NCBI RefSeq assembly: GCF_011694515.1
Contig: NZ_CP050192.1
Span: 3,097,301-3,161,300 of the forward strand
DNA from: Mycobacterium sp. DL592
GTDB taxonomy: Bacteria; Actinomycetota; Actinomycetes; Mycobacteriales; Mycobacteriaceae
Length of the DNA stretch: 64,000 nt
Direction: 5' to 3'
The notes under the pieces were generated by a model. It was not told the DNA's origin. It saw only the letters and a program-made list of their open reading frames with translations, and did not search any database. Positions 38,725 through 47,549 of this stretch are shown here, in pieces (the first letter of the stretch is position 1; each line of letters begins with the position of its first letter). The position numbers and the translations under genes are program-made.

Positions 38725-39276
38725 GTGAGCGAACGCGACGACGACCAGGTGACCGTGTGGGCACTGGCCGCCGGGCGCGGTGACGACGCCGCGCTGGACG
38801 CCTTCATCCGGGCGACCGAACGCGATGTGTGGCGAACCGTGGCCTTCCTGGGTGATCCGGGCAACGCCGACGACCTGACGCAGGAGACATTCCTGCGCGC
38901 GCTGGGCTCGCTGCCCCGCTTCTCCGGGCGTTCTTCGGCGCGCACCTGGCTGCTGTCGATCGCCCGCCGCGTCGTCGTCGACCAGATCCGGCGCAACCAG
39001 GCCCGGCCCCGCTCCGCGTACTCCGCCGACCTCGATCAGGTGCTCGACACTCGGCGCAGTGCGGCCCGCTTCGAGGACATCATCGAGATCCGGATGCTGC
39101 TCGACGGCTTGGACGAGGACCGCAGGCACGCGCTGATGCTCACGCAGGTGCTGGGGCTGTCCTACGCCGAGGCCGCCGAGGTGTGCGGCTGCCCGGTCGG
39201 CACCATCCGCTCGCGAGTCGCCCGTGCCCGCGACGACCTGATGATCGCGGCCAACCGCGACGACCAGGCGGGCTGA
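38725..39276 (+). CDS. sigC: ECF sigma factor SigC
   Basis: 183 residues with only sigma regions 2 and 4. Region 2: FIRATERDVWRTVAFLGDPGNADDLTQETFLRALGSLPRFSGRS; region 4: VLGLSYAEAAEVCGCPVGTIRSRVARARD. These match M. tuberculosis SigC (Rv2069) closely as I recall it. SigC is linked by published work to copper acquisition, and here it sits beside a copper ATPase, chaperone and CtaG. GTG start without Shine-Dalgarno. The next gene, 38 bp downstream, encodes a small membrane protein. Confidence 0.9.
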   Translation: MSERDDDQVTVWALAAGRGDDAALDAFIRATERDVWRTVAFLGDPGNADDLTQETFLRALGSLPRFSGRSSARTWLLSIARRVVVDQIRRNQARPRSAYSADLDQVLDTRRSAARFEDIIEIRMLLDGLDEDRRHALMLTQVLGLSYAEAAEVCGCPVGTIRSRVARARDDLMIAANRDDQAG

Positions 39277-39314
39277 GCCGGGAACCGGCGGCCAACTCGA
39301 TCCGACTAGTCGAG

Positions 39315-39836
39315 GTGCCCAGTAGCGATATCGACGTGATGCTGCGCGCTATCGAGCGACGGGTCCTCGACGACATCTGGATGAGTCGGCGGCGCAGATT
39401 CGTCACCGCCGTCCTCATCGCATGTCTTGCCACGGCCGCGGCGCTGGGCTGGGCCGACGTCCACGCCCGGGCCGCTGCCGGTACACCGGGTATCGCCGGT
39501 TGCGCCGTCGCACTGACCCTGTTCACCTCGACGGCCGTGATGTCATCGATTGCCTTGCTGCGCAGCTGTTTTCGCTGGTGCACGCTGGCCGCGTACGGGG
39601 GCGGTATCGGTACGGTCGTCGGCGTGGGGGTGGTGTGGTGGCATCAGACCACCCCGATCGCCCAGTCCCCGGGACCACGCCTGTGGATGGCGGTGGGCAC
39701 ACTGTGGTCGGTGGCACTGACCGTGCTGTGGCTGCAGGCGGTGCTGACACCGCTGGAGCGATCCCAGCCCGACCTTCGGCTCAGTCCAGGAAGCCGTGCA
39801 GCAGTGCGGCCGACCCCGCGACGTGGGCCCGCATAG
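39315..39836 (+). CDS. Small four-helix membrane protein downstream of sigC (candidate anti-sigma)
   Basis: About 173 residues from GTG 39315 (start uncertain; GTG 39336 or ATG 39339 also possible). A short charged N-terminus (MLRAIERRVLDDIWMSRRRRF) is followed by four hydrophobic helices: TAVLIACLATAAALGW, AVALTLFTSTAVMSSIAL, GGGIGTVVGVGVVWW and LWMAVGTLWSVALTVLWL. No recognised family. Its place after sigC and its topology fit a membrane-bound sigma regulator, but no zinc-finger motif is seen. The 3' end overlaps the antisense GntR gene by 56 bp. Confidence 0.6.
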   Translation: MPSSDIDVMLRAIERRVLDDIWMSRRRRFVTAVLIACLATAAALGWADVHARAAAGTPGIAGCAVALTLFTSTAVMSSIALLRSCFRWCTLAAYGGGIGTVVGVGVVWWHQTTPIAQSPGPRLWMAVGTLWSVALTVLWLQAVLTPLERSQPDLRLSPGSRAAVRPTPRRGPA

Positions 39837-40539
39837 CCGATTCCGCCGCCGCGACATCACCGGCAAGGATCGCGATCACAATCGCCTCGTGCTGCTCGTC
39901 GGAGTGAACGATGTTGCGGCGTAACAACGGAATCTGATCGAGCAGCGCGTTGAGCCGCATCCGGTTCTCGGCCACCAACGGCACCAGCGACGGCGAGCCG
40001 GCCGCCTCGGCGATGGCCAGGTGTAGCCGCGAATCCAGCCGCCGGTAGTCGTCGGGGGTGGCGTCACGGACGTCGACCAGGCGCGACCACAGGCCTTCGC
40101 GTTCGGCGGCGGTCAGGGTGCGCGAGGCCGCCATCCGGGCGGCCCCGACCTCGAGGATCTCGCGCAGCCGCATCGCATCGTCGAGTTCGGCCCGATTGAC
40201 CCGTACGGCTTCCTCGCTCGGCGCGGGCAGTTCCTCGGCCAGGAACGTCCCGCCGTAGCGGCCGCGCCGCGACACCAGGTAACCGGCATCAGCCAGCGAC
40301 TTGATCGCCTCGCGGACCGTGTCGCGGCTGACCCCGAGCCGGGCGGCCAGCTCCCGCTCCGGCGGCAGCGAGTCCCCCGGAGCGAGCACACCGAGCCGGA
40401 TGGTCTGCAGCAGCCGGCCGACGGTGTCCTCGAAGGCGTTTCCGGGGCGCACCGGACGCAGCAGTGCCTCGGAAGCCACTGCCGAATCGTCCCGCGCTAC
40501 ATCCCCGGTCGCTTCGCTCCTGCCCGCCGCTGCCGACAT
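39781..40539 (-). CDS. GntR/FadR-type transcriptional regulator (FCD domain)
   Basis: 252 residues. N-terminal winged helix ETV-type: LGVLAPGDSLPPERELAARLGVSRDTVREAIKSLADAGYLVSRRG. C-terminal FCD domain with His/Asp metal-ligand pattern (RLDSRLHLAIAEAAGSP, HEAIVIAILAGD, MRAHV). It is the last gene of the glnA4-puuD-ALDH-SDR operon, 9 bp after the SDR stop, so it probably controls this catabolic operon in response to an acidic metabolite. Confidence 0.88.
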   Translation of the reverse strand: MSAAAGRSEATGDVARDDSAVASEALLRPVRPGNAFEDTVGRLLQTIRLGVLAPGDSLPPERELAARLGVSRDTVREAIKSLADAGYLVSRRGRYGGTFLAEELPAPSEEAVRVNRAELDDAMRLREILEVGAARMAASRTLTAAEREGLWSRLVDVRDATPDDYRRLDSRLHLAIAEAAGSPSLVPLVAENRMRLNALLDQIPLLRRNIVHSDEQHEAIVIAILAGDVAAAESAMRAHVAGSAALLHGFLD

Positions 40540-40548
40540 CTGGATGAC

Positions 40549-41322
40549 CTACAGCGGAGTTACGTAGTGGCCGCTGATACCGCCGTCGACCAGGAACGTC
40601 GACCCGGTGATGAACGACGAGTCGTCACTGGCCAGGAAGGCCACCGCAGCGGCCAGCTCCTCCGGCTCGGCGAACCGGCCCATCGGTACGTGTACCAGCC
40701 GGCGCGCGGCCCGCTCGGGATCCTTGGCGAACAGCTCCTGCAGCAGCGGGGTGTTGACCGGGCCGGGGCACAGCGCGTTGACCCGAATTCCCTGGCGCGC
40801 GTACTGAACTCCGAGCTCGCGGGACATCGCCAGCACGCCGCCCTTGGACGCTGTGTAGGAGATCTGGCTGGTGGCCGAGCCCATCACCGCGACGAACGAC
40901 GCGGTGTTGATGATGGACCCCTTCTGCGCCGGCACCATGTGCCGCAGCGCCGCCTTGCAGCAGAAGAAGACCGACTTGAGGTTGACGTCCTGAACCCGGT
41001 CCCAGGCGTCGATGCCGGTGTTCTCGATGAGGTCGTCATCGGGCGGGCTGATACCTGCGTTGTTGAAGGCGATGTCGACGCCGCCGTGGGTCTCGAAAGC
41101 GGTGTCGAACAGCCGATCGACCGCACCCTGATCCGAGACGTCCACCTGGACGAAGGTGACGTTCAGCTCGTCGGCAACAGACTGACCGGTCTTCGGGTCG
41201 ACGTCGCCGATGACGACGATCGCGCCTTCGGCCCGCAACCGTTTGACGGCCGCCAGGCCGATGCCGCTCGCGCCGCCCGTGACGACGGCGACCTTGTCCT
41301 TGAGACGCTGGGACAGATCCAT
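40549..41322 (-). CDS. Short-chain dehydrogenase/reductase
   Basis: 257 residues, classical SDR: NAD(P) motif TGGASGIG, NNAG, catalytic Ser region INTASFVAVMG, YTASK active-site Tyr-Lys, and C-terminal FLVDGGISG. Acidic residue after the second strand (IGDVD) favours NAD. ATG abuts the ALDH stop with no gap. Equivalent to Rv2857c. Likely oxidises a hydroxyl intermediate of the gamma-glutamyl pathway. Confidence 0.9.
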   Translation of the reverse strand: MDLSQRLKDKVAVVTGGASGIGLAAVKRLRAEGAIVVIGDVDPKTGQSVADELNVTFVQVDVSDQGAVDRLFDTAFETHGGVDIAFNNAGISPPDDDLIENTGIDAWDRVQDVNLKSVFFCCKAALRHMVPAQKGSIINTASFVAVMGSATSQISYTASKGGVLAMSRELGVQYARQGIRVNALCPGPVNTPLLQELFAKDPERAARRLVHVPMGRFAEPEELAAAVAFLASDDSSFITGSTFLVDGGISGHYVTPL

Positions 41323-42687
41323 CTAGTTCTCCTCTACCGCGAAAAAGACGTTCTTGGTTTCCGTGAAGTGCAGCGGGGCGTCGGGTCCGAGTTCACGACC
41401 GAGCCCGGACTGCTTGAACCCCCCGAAGGGGGTGTTGTACCGCACCGACGAGTGCGAATTCACGCTGAGGTTGCCTGCCTCGACGGCGCGCGACACCCGC
41501 AGCGCCCGGGACAGGTTGTCGGTCCAGATCGAGCCGGACAGACCGTATTCGGTGTCGTTGGCCAGCGCGATGGCGTCGGCCTCGTCCTCGAACGGCAGCA
41601 CCGTGACGACCGGACCGAAGATCTCCTCGGTCACGGTGCGGTCGGTGCGCGCCGGGGTGAGCACGGTCGGCGGGAACCAGTACCCGGGGCCGCTCGGCGC
41701 CGAGCCGCGGAATGCCACCGGGGCGTTGTCAGGCACGTAGGCGGCCACCGACTCGAAGTGCTTGCGCGACACCAGCGGACCCATCTCGGTGTCGCGGGCG
41801 GCCGGGTCGCCGACCACCAGGCCCTTGACGGCGGGTTCGAGCATTTCCATGAACTTGTCGAACACGCTGCGCTGCACCAGGATCCGGCTACGCGCGCAGC
41901 AGTCCTGGCCGGCGTTGTCGAACACCCCGTAGGGCGCGGTGGCCGCCGCCTTCTGCAGGTCGCAATCGTCGAAGACGATGTTGGCGCTCTTGCCGCCGAG
42001 TTCGAGTGTCACCCGTTTGACCTGGGACGCGGCCCCGGCCATCACCTTGGTGCCGACCTCGGTGGAGCCGGTGAAGACGATCTTGCGGATGTCGGGGTGG
42101 CTGATGAACCGCTCGCCGACCACCGATCCCTTGCCCGGCAGCACCTGAAACAGGCCCTCGGGCAGTCCGGCCTGCAGTGCGAGTTCACCGAGCCGAATCG
42201 AGGTCAGCGGCGTCCATTCGGCGGGCTTGAGCACAACCGCGTTGCCTGCTGCCAGCGCCGGGGCGAACCCCCACACCGCGATCGGCATCGGAAAGTTCCA
42301 CGGTGTGATCACACCGATGACGCCCATCGGCTCGTTGAAGGTGACGTCGAGGCCGCCGGCCACCGGAATCTGCTTGCCGGACAACCGCTCCGGTGACGCC
42401 GAGTAGAACTGCAGCACGTCGCGCACATGGCCGGCCTCCCACTCCGCGGCCCCGATCGGGTGCCCGGAGTTGGCGACCTCGAGGGCGGCCAGTTCGCCGA
42501 CGTGCGCGTCGACGGCCGCGGCGAAGGACCGCAGCGCGGCAGCGCGCTCGGCGGGCGCCTTGGCGGCCCAAGCTTTCTGCGCGGCCTTGGCCCGCGCGAC
42601 GGCGTCGTCGACACCGGCGACGTCGGTCAGTTCGACGCTGCGCAACACCTGCTCGGTGGCGGGATTGATCAGCTCGGTGGAGGTCAC
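41323..42687 (-). CDS. Aldehyde dehydrogenase (gamma-glutamyl-aldehyde type)
   Basis: 454 residues. Catalytic Cys in NAGQDCCARSR, general base Glu in LELGGKSANIVFDD, NAD-site region TPWNFPM and the conserved EEIFGPV. Comparable with Rv2858c (aldC). In the PuuC/gamma-glutamylation context it would oxidise a gamma-glutamylaminoaldehyde or ethanolamide-derived aldehyde. GTG start overlaps the amidotransferase stop by 4 bp. Confidence 0.92.
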   Translation of the reverse strand: MTSTELINPATEQVLRSVELTDVAGVDDAVARAKAAQKAWAAKAPAERAAALRSFAAAVDAHVGELAALEVANSGHPIGAAEWEAGHVRDVLQFYSASPERLSGKQIPVAGGLDVTFNEPMGVIGVITPWNFPMPIAVWGFAPALAAGNAVVLKPAEWTPLTSIRLGELALQAGLPEGLFQVLPGKGSVVGERFISHPDIRKIVFTGSTEVGTKVMAGAASQVKRVTLELGGKSANIVFDDCDLQKAAATAPYGVFDNAGQDCCARSRILVQRSVFDKFMEMLEPAVKGLVVGDPAARDTEMGPLVSRKHFESVAAYVPDNAPVAFRGSAPSGPGYWFPPTVLTPARTDRTVTEEIFGPVVTVLPFEDEADAIALANDTEYGLSGSIWTDNLSRALRVSRAVEAGNLSVNSHSSVRYNTPFGGFKQSGLGRELGPDAPLHFTETKNVFFAVEEN

Positions 42688-43445
42688 AGCTCAGCCCTTT
42701 CGGTCGTATACACCCGCGCGGCGTCCACCAGTCCGGCGAACACCCGCAGGTCGTCCAGCGTCTCTTCGGGATGCCACTGCACCGCGAGAACGAAATCATG
42801 GCCTGGCATTTCGACCGCCTCGATCACGCCGTCGTCGTCCCGGGCGCTCACCACCAGCCCGTCGCCGAGGCGGTCGATGGCCTGATGGTGATAGCACTGC
42901 GCATCGGAGGTCTCCCCGATCAGCGCGGCGAGCTTACTGCCTTCGACGGTGCGCACCGTCGAGGTGGAGAACACCGCGTTGCCCTGCTGATGGCGGGTAT
43001 GGCCGAGGATGTCGGGCAGGTGCTGATGCAGCGTGCCGCCGAGGGCGACGTTGAGCACCTGGGCACCGCGGCAGATGCCGAGCACCGGCATGCGGCGCCG
43101 CAGCGCACCGTCGATCAGGGCGAACTCCCAGGCGTCACGGTGCCGATCGGGCTGGTCGGTGGTCGGGTGCGGGTCGTGGCCGTACGCGGCGGGGTCGACG
43201 TCCTTGCCGCCGGTAATGATCAGCCCGTCGATGCGGTTGAGCACCTGGTCGGTGATACCGGCGTCGACAGGCTGGGGCGGCAGCAGCGTCGCGATACCGC
43301 CGGCCAGCGTGACGCCCTCGAGGTAGATACCCGGCAGGAAACTGGCGTGCACATCCCACACCCCGGTCTGCGCCTGCTGGAGGTAGGTGGTCAGGCCCAC
43401 CACGGGGCGGTGCCGGGCAGCCGAACCGTGGTCAGAGTCGCTCAA
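42684..43445 (-). CDS. Class I glutamine amidotransferase-like gamma-glutamyl hydrolase (PuuD-like)
   Basis: 253 residues, peptidase C26. Nucleophile in GICRGAQVLNVALGG, catalytic His-Glu in VQWHPEE, and GLIITGGKDVDP near the N-terminal half. PuuD-type enzymes release glutamate from gamma-glutamyl-GABA. Start is TTG overlapping glnA4 by 14 bp; there is no ATG or GTG nearby. Shorter than Rv2859c (about 308 residues in memory), chiefly at the N-terminus. Confidence 0.9.
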   Translation of the reverse strand: MSDSDHGSAARHRPVVGLTTYLQQAQTGVWDVHASFLPGIYLEGVTLAGGIATLLPPQPVDAGITDQVLNRIDGLIITGGKDVDPAAYGHDPHPTTDQPDRHRDAWEFALIDGALRRRMPVLGICRGAQVLNVALGGTLHQHLPDILGHTRHQQGNAVFSTSTVRTVEGSKLAALIGETSDAQCYHHQAIDRLGDGLVVSARDDDGVIEAVEMPGHDFVLAVQWHPEETLDDLRVFAGLVDAARVYTTERAEL

Positions 43446-44874
43446 AGCCGCGCACCCTCTCCCAGTCGGTCACCGCGGAGTTGAACGCCGCCAGCTCGAC
43501 GCGGGCGTTGTTGAGGTAGTGCTCGACGACCTCGTCGCCGAAGGCTTCGCGCGCCACCGCCGAGCCTTCGAAGAGTTCGGCGGCCTCGGCCAGGGTGGTC
43601 GGAAGTTTCTGCGCGCCACTGGTATACGCGTTGCCGACGCACGCGTCCGGTAGTTCCAGCGCGTTATCGATGCCGTAGAGGCCGCCGGCCACCAGTGCGG
43701 CGACCGCCAGGTACTGGTTGACGTCACCACCGGGGGCGCGACACTCCATCCGCATGGAATGGCCCTGACCGACCACCCGCAGCGCGCAGGTGCGGTTGTC
43801 CAGACCCCACGCGATCGCGGTCGGGGCGAAGCTGCCCTCGACAAAACGCTTGTAGGAGTTGATGTTCGGTGCGTAGAACAGGGTCAGCTCGCGCAGGGTG
43901 GCCAGCTGGCCGGCGATGAAGCTGCGAAACATCGCCGACATCCCCAGCGGATCGTTCTTGTCGGCGAACACCGGGCTGCCGTCGGCGCCGCGCAGCGAGA
44001 TGTGGATGTGGCAGCTGTTGCCTTCGCGCTCGTCGAACTTCGCCATGAAGGTCAGGCTCTTGCCATGCTGGTCGGCGATCTCTTTCGCGCCGTTCTTGTA
44101 GATCGTGTGGTTGTCACAGGTGACCAGTGCACCGTCGTAGCGGAACGCGATCTCCTGCTGGCCGAAGTTGCACTCCCCCTTGACTCCTTCGCAGTACATC
44201 CCCGCACCGTCCATACCGACCCGGATGTCGCGCAGCAGCGGCTCCATCCGGGTGGAGGCGTGGATGGCGTAGTCGACGTTGTAGTCGGTGGACTTCTTCA
44301 GCCCGCGGTAGCCGGCCGCCCAGGCGTCGCGGTAGGTGTCGTCGAACACCATGAATTCCAGTTCGGTGCCGACGAACGCCTCCAGGCCGCGCTGTGCCAA
44401 TCGGTCGAGCTGAGTCGAGAGGATGGTCCGTGGCGCCGGGGCCACCGGCGCACCACCGACGAACGACAGGTCGGCCATCACCAGGGCGGTCCCCGGCAAC
44501 CACGGCAGCAGCCGAAGGGTGGCGAAGTCGGGGCTCATCACCATGTCGCCGTAGCCCGACTCCCAGCTCGACATGGCGTAGCCGTCGACGGTGTTCATGT
44601 CGACGTCGACGGCGAGCAGGTAGTTGCAGCATTCGGCGCCGTGCGCGGCGACCTCCTCGACGAACAGCCGGGCCGCCACCCGCTTGCCGGTCAGCCGGCC
44701 CTGCATGTCGGCGAAGGCGACGATCACGGTGTCGATCTCACCGGCCGCCACCAGCTGATCCAATTCGGTGTGAGTCAACAGCCCGGACCGGCGGGCACCA
44801 CTACCAGGCGTCACGAGCGTCCCTTCATCGATGGAATGATTCGACGGAAAGTCAACCATTGGAGCCCGCCGCAT
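43432..44874 (-). CDS. glnA4: Glutamine synthetase-like protein GlnA4 (gamma-glutamyl-amine ligase)
   Basis: 480 residues with the glutamine synthetase fold: GTELEFMVFDD, KGECNFGQQEIAFRYD, HGKSLTFMAKFDEREGNSCHIHISL, NSYKRF and AWGLDNRTCALRVVG. GlnA4-type proteins do not assimilate ammonium; in Streptomyces one makes gamma-glutamylethanolamide, and relatives glutamylate polyamines. ATG 44874 has GAGG 6 nt upstream; ATG 44859 is an alternative. It heads the operon glnA4-puuD-ALDH-SDR-GntR and is divergent from an APC permease. Confidence 0.92.
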   Translation of the reverse strand: MRRAPMVDFPSNHSIDEGTLVTPGSGARRSGLLTHTELDQLVAAGEIDTVIVAFADMQGRLTGKRVAARLFVEEVAAHGAECCNYLLAVDVDMNTVDGYAMSSWESGYGDMVMSPDFATLRLLPWLPGTALVMADLSFVGGAPVAPAPRTILSTQLDRLAQRGLEAFVGTELEFMVFDDTYRDAWAAGYRGLKKSTDYNVDYAIHASTRMEPLLRDIRVGMDGAGMYCEGVKGECNFGQQEIAFRYDGALVTCDNHTIYKNGAKEIADQHGKSLTFMAKFDEREGNSCHIHISLRGADGSPVFADKNDPLGMSAMFRSFIAGQLATLRELTLFYAPNINSYKRFVEGSFAPTAIAWGLDNRTCALRVVGQGHSMRMECRAPGGDVNQYLAVAALVAGGLYGIDNALELPDACVGNAYTSGAQKLPTTLAEAAELFEGSAVAREAFGDEVVEHYLNNARVELAAFNSAVTDWERVRGFERL

Positions 44875-44919
44875 CGGCAGCCTCAGCCTTCAGATTTACA
44901 TGACTGTCACTCCAAAGGT

Positions 44920-44948
44920 AGGACACCAGACCAATAGCACTCTATTCT
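44920..44948 (+). promoter_or_regulatory. Promoter of the APC permease
   Basis: AGGACA (44920-44925), 17-bp spacer, TATTCT (44943-44948) in an AT-richer stretch of the divergent region. CTCTA (44940-44944) and TAGAG (44957-44961) flank it as a short inverted repeat that could be an operator. The leader continues about 70 nt to the GTG. Confidence 0.5.
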
Positions 44949-45019
44949 GCCCAATTAGAGCGCGCCGGTCGACGCCTCCATACCACCAACGCCCAGAACG
45001 GATCAGAAGGAGTAGCGCT

Positions 45020-46591
45020 GTGCCAGAGGGTCACGAAATACTCGACGAGGACGAACGACACCTCGCCAGCCTTGGTTACTCCCAGGAGCTGCATCGGTCC
45101 TGGTCCGGATTTTCCAACTTCGCCATCTCGTTCTCGATCATCTCGATCCTGGCGGGCTGCTTCACCTCGTTCGGCCTCGGCTGGAACAACGGCGGGCCGG
45201 CGGCCATCGCCTGGGGCTGGCCGATCCTGTCAGTCTTCATCCTGTTCATCGGGTTGTGTATGTCCGAGCTGGTGTCGGCGTTCCCGACATCGGGCGGAAT
45301 CTATTGGTGGGCAGCCAAACTCGGCGGACCTAAGGCCGGGTACTACACCGGCTGGCTGAACCTGGTCGGGCTGATCGCCATCCTGGCGTCGGTGGCCTAC
45401 GGGTCGGCGACGTTCCTGGACCTGACACTGGGCACGTTCAGCGAGAGCTGGCTGGCAGGCTACAGCCTGCAGCGCACCTTCATCATCTTCCTGGTGATCC
45501 TGGTGGTGGTCGCGGTGATCAACATCTTCTCCAGCCACCTGCTGGCCGTCATCAACAACATCTCGGTGTGGTGGCACGTCATCGGTGCCGCCGCCGTCAT
45601 CGTGATCCTGTGGGCCATCCCCGAGCAGCACGCCAGCTTCTCGACGGTCTTCGCCACCACGGTCAACAACACCGGCTTCTTCGGCGGTTCGACCTCCGGC
45701 TTCGGCTTCCTGCTGTTCGTGCTGCCGATGTCGGCGATCCTGACCCAGTACACGATCACCGGCTACGACGCCTCGGCGCACCTGTCCGAGGAAACCAAGA
45801 GCGCCGCCGACGGTGCCGCCAAGGGCATCTGGCGGTCGATCTTCTACTCGGCGATCGGCGGCTGGATCCTGCTGCTGACCTTCTTGTTCGCCGTGCAGGA
45901 CGTCGACGGCGTGACGAAGGGCGGCGGCGCCGTCGCCACGATCTTCGCCCAGGCGATGGACTCCAAGTGGGTCGCGATCGTCTTGCTGATCTCGACGGCC
46001 GGCCAGCTGTTCTGCACCACGGCGTGCCAGACCAGTTCCTCACGCATGCTGTTCGCCTTCAGCCGCGACCGCGCGGTGCCCGGCCACCAGTTGTGGTCGA
46101 AGGTCAACGCCAAGAAGGTGCCGGCCAACGCCGTCATCGTCACTGCGGCGATCGCGGCGATCATCACGCTGCCCGCACTGGTCGAGGTGGACATCAACGG
46201 TGCACCGGTGCCGATCGCGTTCTTCGCGGTCGTCTCCATCGGCGTTGTAGGTCTGTACCTGTGCTTCGCGGTGCCGATCTACTACCGGTGGAAAGCCGGC
46301 GATTCGTTCCCGCTGGGCAAGTGGAACCTGCGCGGCCACCACAAGTGGATGGCGCCGCTGGCCCTGATCGAGATCGTCGTCACCTCGATCATCGCGATGT
46401 TCCCGACCTCCATCAGCGGTGCGCCGTGGGATGCCAGCTTCGAATGGAAGTTCGTCAACTACACCCCGCTTCTGGTCGGTGGCGTGTTGATCCTGCTGTG
46501 GATCTACTGGCATGCGTCGGTGAAGAACTGGTTCACCGGACCGATCAAGCAGGTGGACATCAGCGGCGAGGAACTGGAGGGGGTTTCCTAG
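45020..46591 (+). CDS. APC superfamily amino acid/amine permease
   Basis: 523 residues, about 12 helices; N-terminal LHRSWSGFSNFAISFSIISILAGCF and the GGPAAIAWGWPI segment are typical of the yeast GABA permease/ethanolamine-type APC branch. GTG 45020 is chosen because AGAAGGAG lies 7 nt upstream; the open frame extends to 44900 without a ribosome site. Divergence from the glnA4 operon suggests it imports the amine (ethanolamine, GABA or polyamine) that is gamma-glutamylated. Confidence 0.88.
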   Translation: MPEGHEILDEDERHLASLGYSQELHRSWSGFSNFAISFSIISILAGCFTSFGLGWNNGGPAAIAWGWPILSVFILFIGLCMSELVSAFPTSGGIYWWAAKLGGPKAGYYTGWLNLVGLIAILASVAYGSATFLDLTLGTFSESWLAGYSLQRTFIIFLVILVVVAVINIFSSHLLAVINNISVWWHVIGAAAVIVILWAIPEQHASFSTVFATTVNNTGFFGGSTSGFGFLLFVLPMSAILTQYTITGYDASAHLSEETKSAADGAAKGIWRSIFYSAIGGWILLLTFLFAVQDVDGVTKGGGAVATIFAQAMDSKWVAIVLLISTAGQLFCTTACQTSSSRMLFAFSRDRAVPGHQLWSKVNAKKVPANAVIVTAAIAAIITLPALVEVDINGAPVPIAFFAVVSIGVVGLYLCFAVPIYYRWKAGDSFPLGKWNLRGHHKWMAPLALIEIVVTSIIAMFPTSISGAPWDASFEWKFVNYTPLLVGGVLILLWIYWHASVKNWFTGPIKQVDISGEELEGVS

Positions 46592-46613
46592 AACAAAGGA
46601 GACGTCATTTCCA

Positions 46614-46668
46614 GGCCCGCCGCGAGGCGGGCCCCGCGCCCCTCGTGCCATCAGGCCGAGGGGCGCGG
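46614..46668. terminator. Double-hairpin bidirectional terminator
   Basis: Two adjacent perfect stems: GGCCCGCC-GCGA-GGCGGGCC (46614-46633) and a 12-bp stem CCGCGCCCCTCG / CGAGGGGCGCGG (46634-46645 and 46657-46668). It lies between the APC gene and the convergent rhodanese gene, so it should stop transcripts from both sides. Confidence 0.85.
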
Positions 46669-46683
46669 TTCATGTGAGGTGGC

Positions 46684-47544
46684 TCAGGCGCCGTCGAGGT
46701 CAACCTGCAACGGTGCGGACGGATCAGCTGCCCACTGCTCCAGCGAGCCGTCGTAGAGACGAATGTCGCTGACCCCGGTGAGCGTCAACGCCAGCGCGTT
46801 CAAACTGGCCGAGATCCCGCCGCCGCAGTAGAGGACCAACGGGTATGACGAGATCGTCGCGTACGGAGCCCGCAGCGCGTCGGGGCCCGAGAGCAATCCG
46901 TCGTCCCCGACATGTGCCCGCGCCGGAATGTTGACGCTGCCGGGAATGTGGCCCCGGCGGCGGTACCGGGACGGAACCCGGCCGGCGAAGGCCTCGCCGG
47001 ACAGCCCACACACCAGAGTTCCGGGTGCCGCGCCGGCCGCGATTGCCGCGACCGCGGCCTGGTCCGCCCACACATCGAGGGTTTGCGCCGGAGTCCAGGG
47101 ATCTGCCGCAACGGGTTCCGGCTCCGCCCCCGCCGAGACGGGATACCGCGACGCCCACGCGGGCAACCCGCCGTCGAGCACCCGCGCGTCTACCCCGACC
47201 CAGCGCAGGGTCCACCACAGTCGAGCGGCCCACATCATGTCGCCACGGTCATAGGTGACCACCGTTGTGTGCGGGCCGATTCCGCGCCTGGCCAACCGGC
47301 CCGCCAGGTCGGCTGCGGCCGGTACCGCAAAGTGGTAGCCCGCGGAGCCGTCGTGGAGTTCGCCGACGAGGTCGAGGTGAACGGACCCGGGAATGTGGGC
47401 CTGGCGCCACAGGTGGCGCCCGGAGCGGACCTGGTGGTCGCCGTCGAAACGCGCAGCGGGCAGGTCAACGGAGGCGTCGGCGACCACCAGATCGTGGCTC
47501 GTGCGCAGGGCTGCCAGTTCGTCGGCGGAAATCAGCTCGGCCAC
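46684..47544 (-). CDS. Two-domain rhodanese (thiosulfate/3-mercaptopyruvate sulfurtransferase)
   Basis: About 286 residues. N-terminal inactive rhodanese domain (GRHLWRQAHIPGSVHLDL) and catalytic C-terminal domain with Cys loop VLYCGGGISAS and RGHIPGSVNIP. GTG 47544 is preferred because it follows the upstream stop by 5 bp; a longer open frame reaches 47589. As the last gene of the ykoEDC-type operon it could supply persulfide sulfur, for example for thiamine thiazole formation, though thiS/thiG are not in the window. Confidence 0.82.
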   Translation of the reverse strand: MAELISADELAALRTSHDLVVADASVDLPAARFDGDHQVRSGRHLWRQAHIPGSVHLDLVGELHDGSAGYHFAVPAAADLAGRLARRGIGPHTTVVTYDRGDMMWAARLWWTLRWVGVDARVLDGGLPAWASRYPVSAGAEPEPVAADPWTPAQTLDVWADQAAVAAIAAGAAPGTLVCGLSGEAFAGRVPSRYRRRGHIPGSVNIPARAHVGDDGLLSGPDALRAPYATISSYPLVLYCGGGISASLNALALTLTGVSDIRLYDGSLEQWAADPSAPLQVDLDGA

Positions 47545-47549
47545 CGCGG

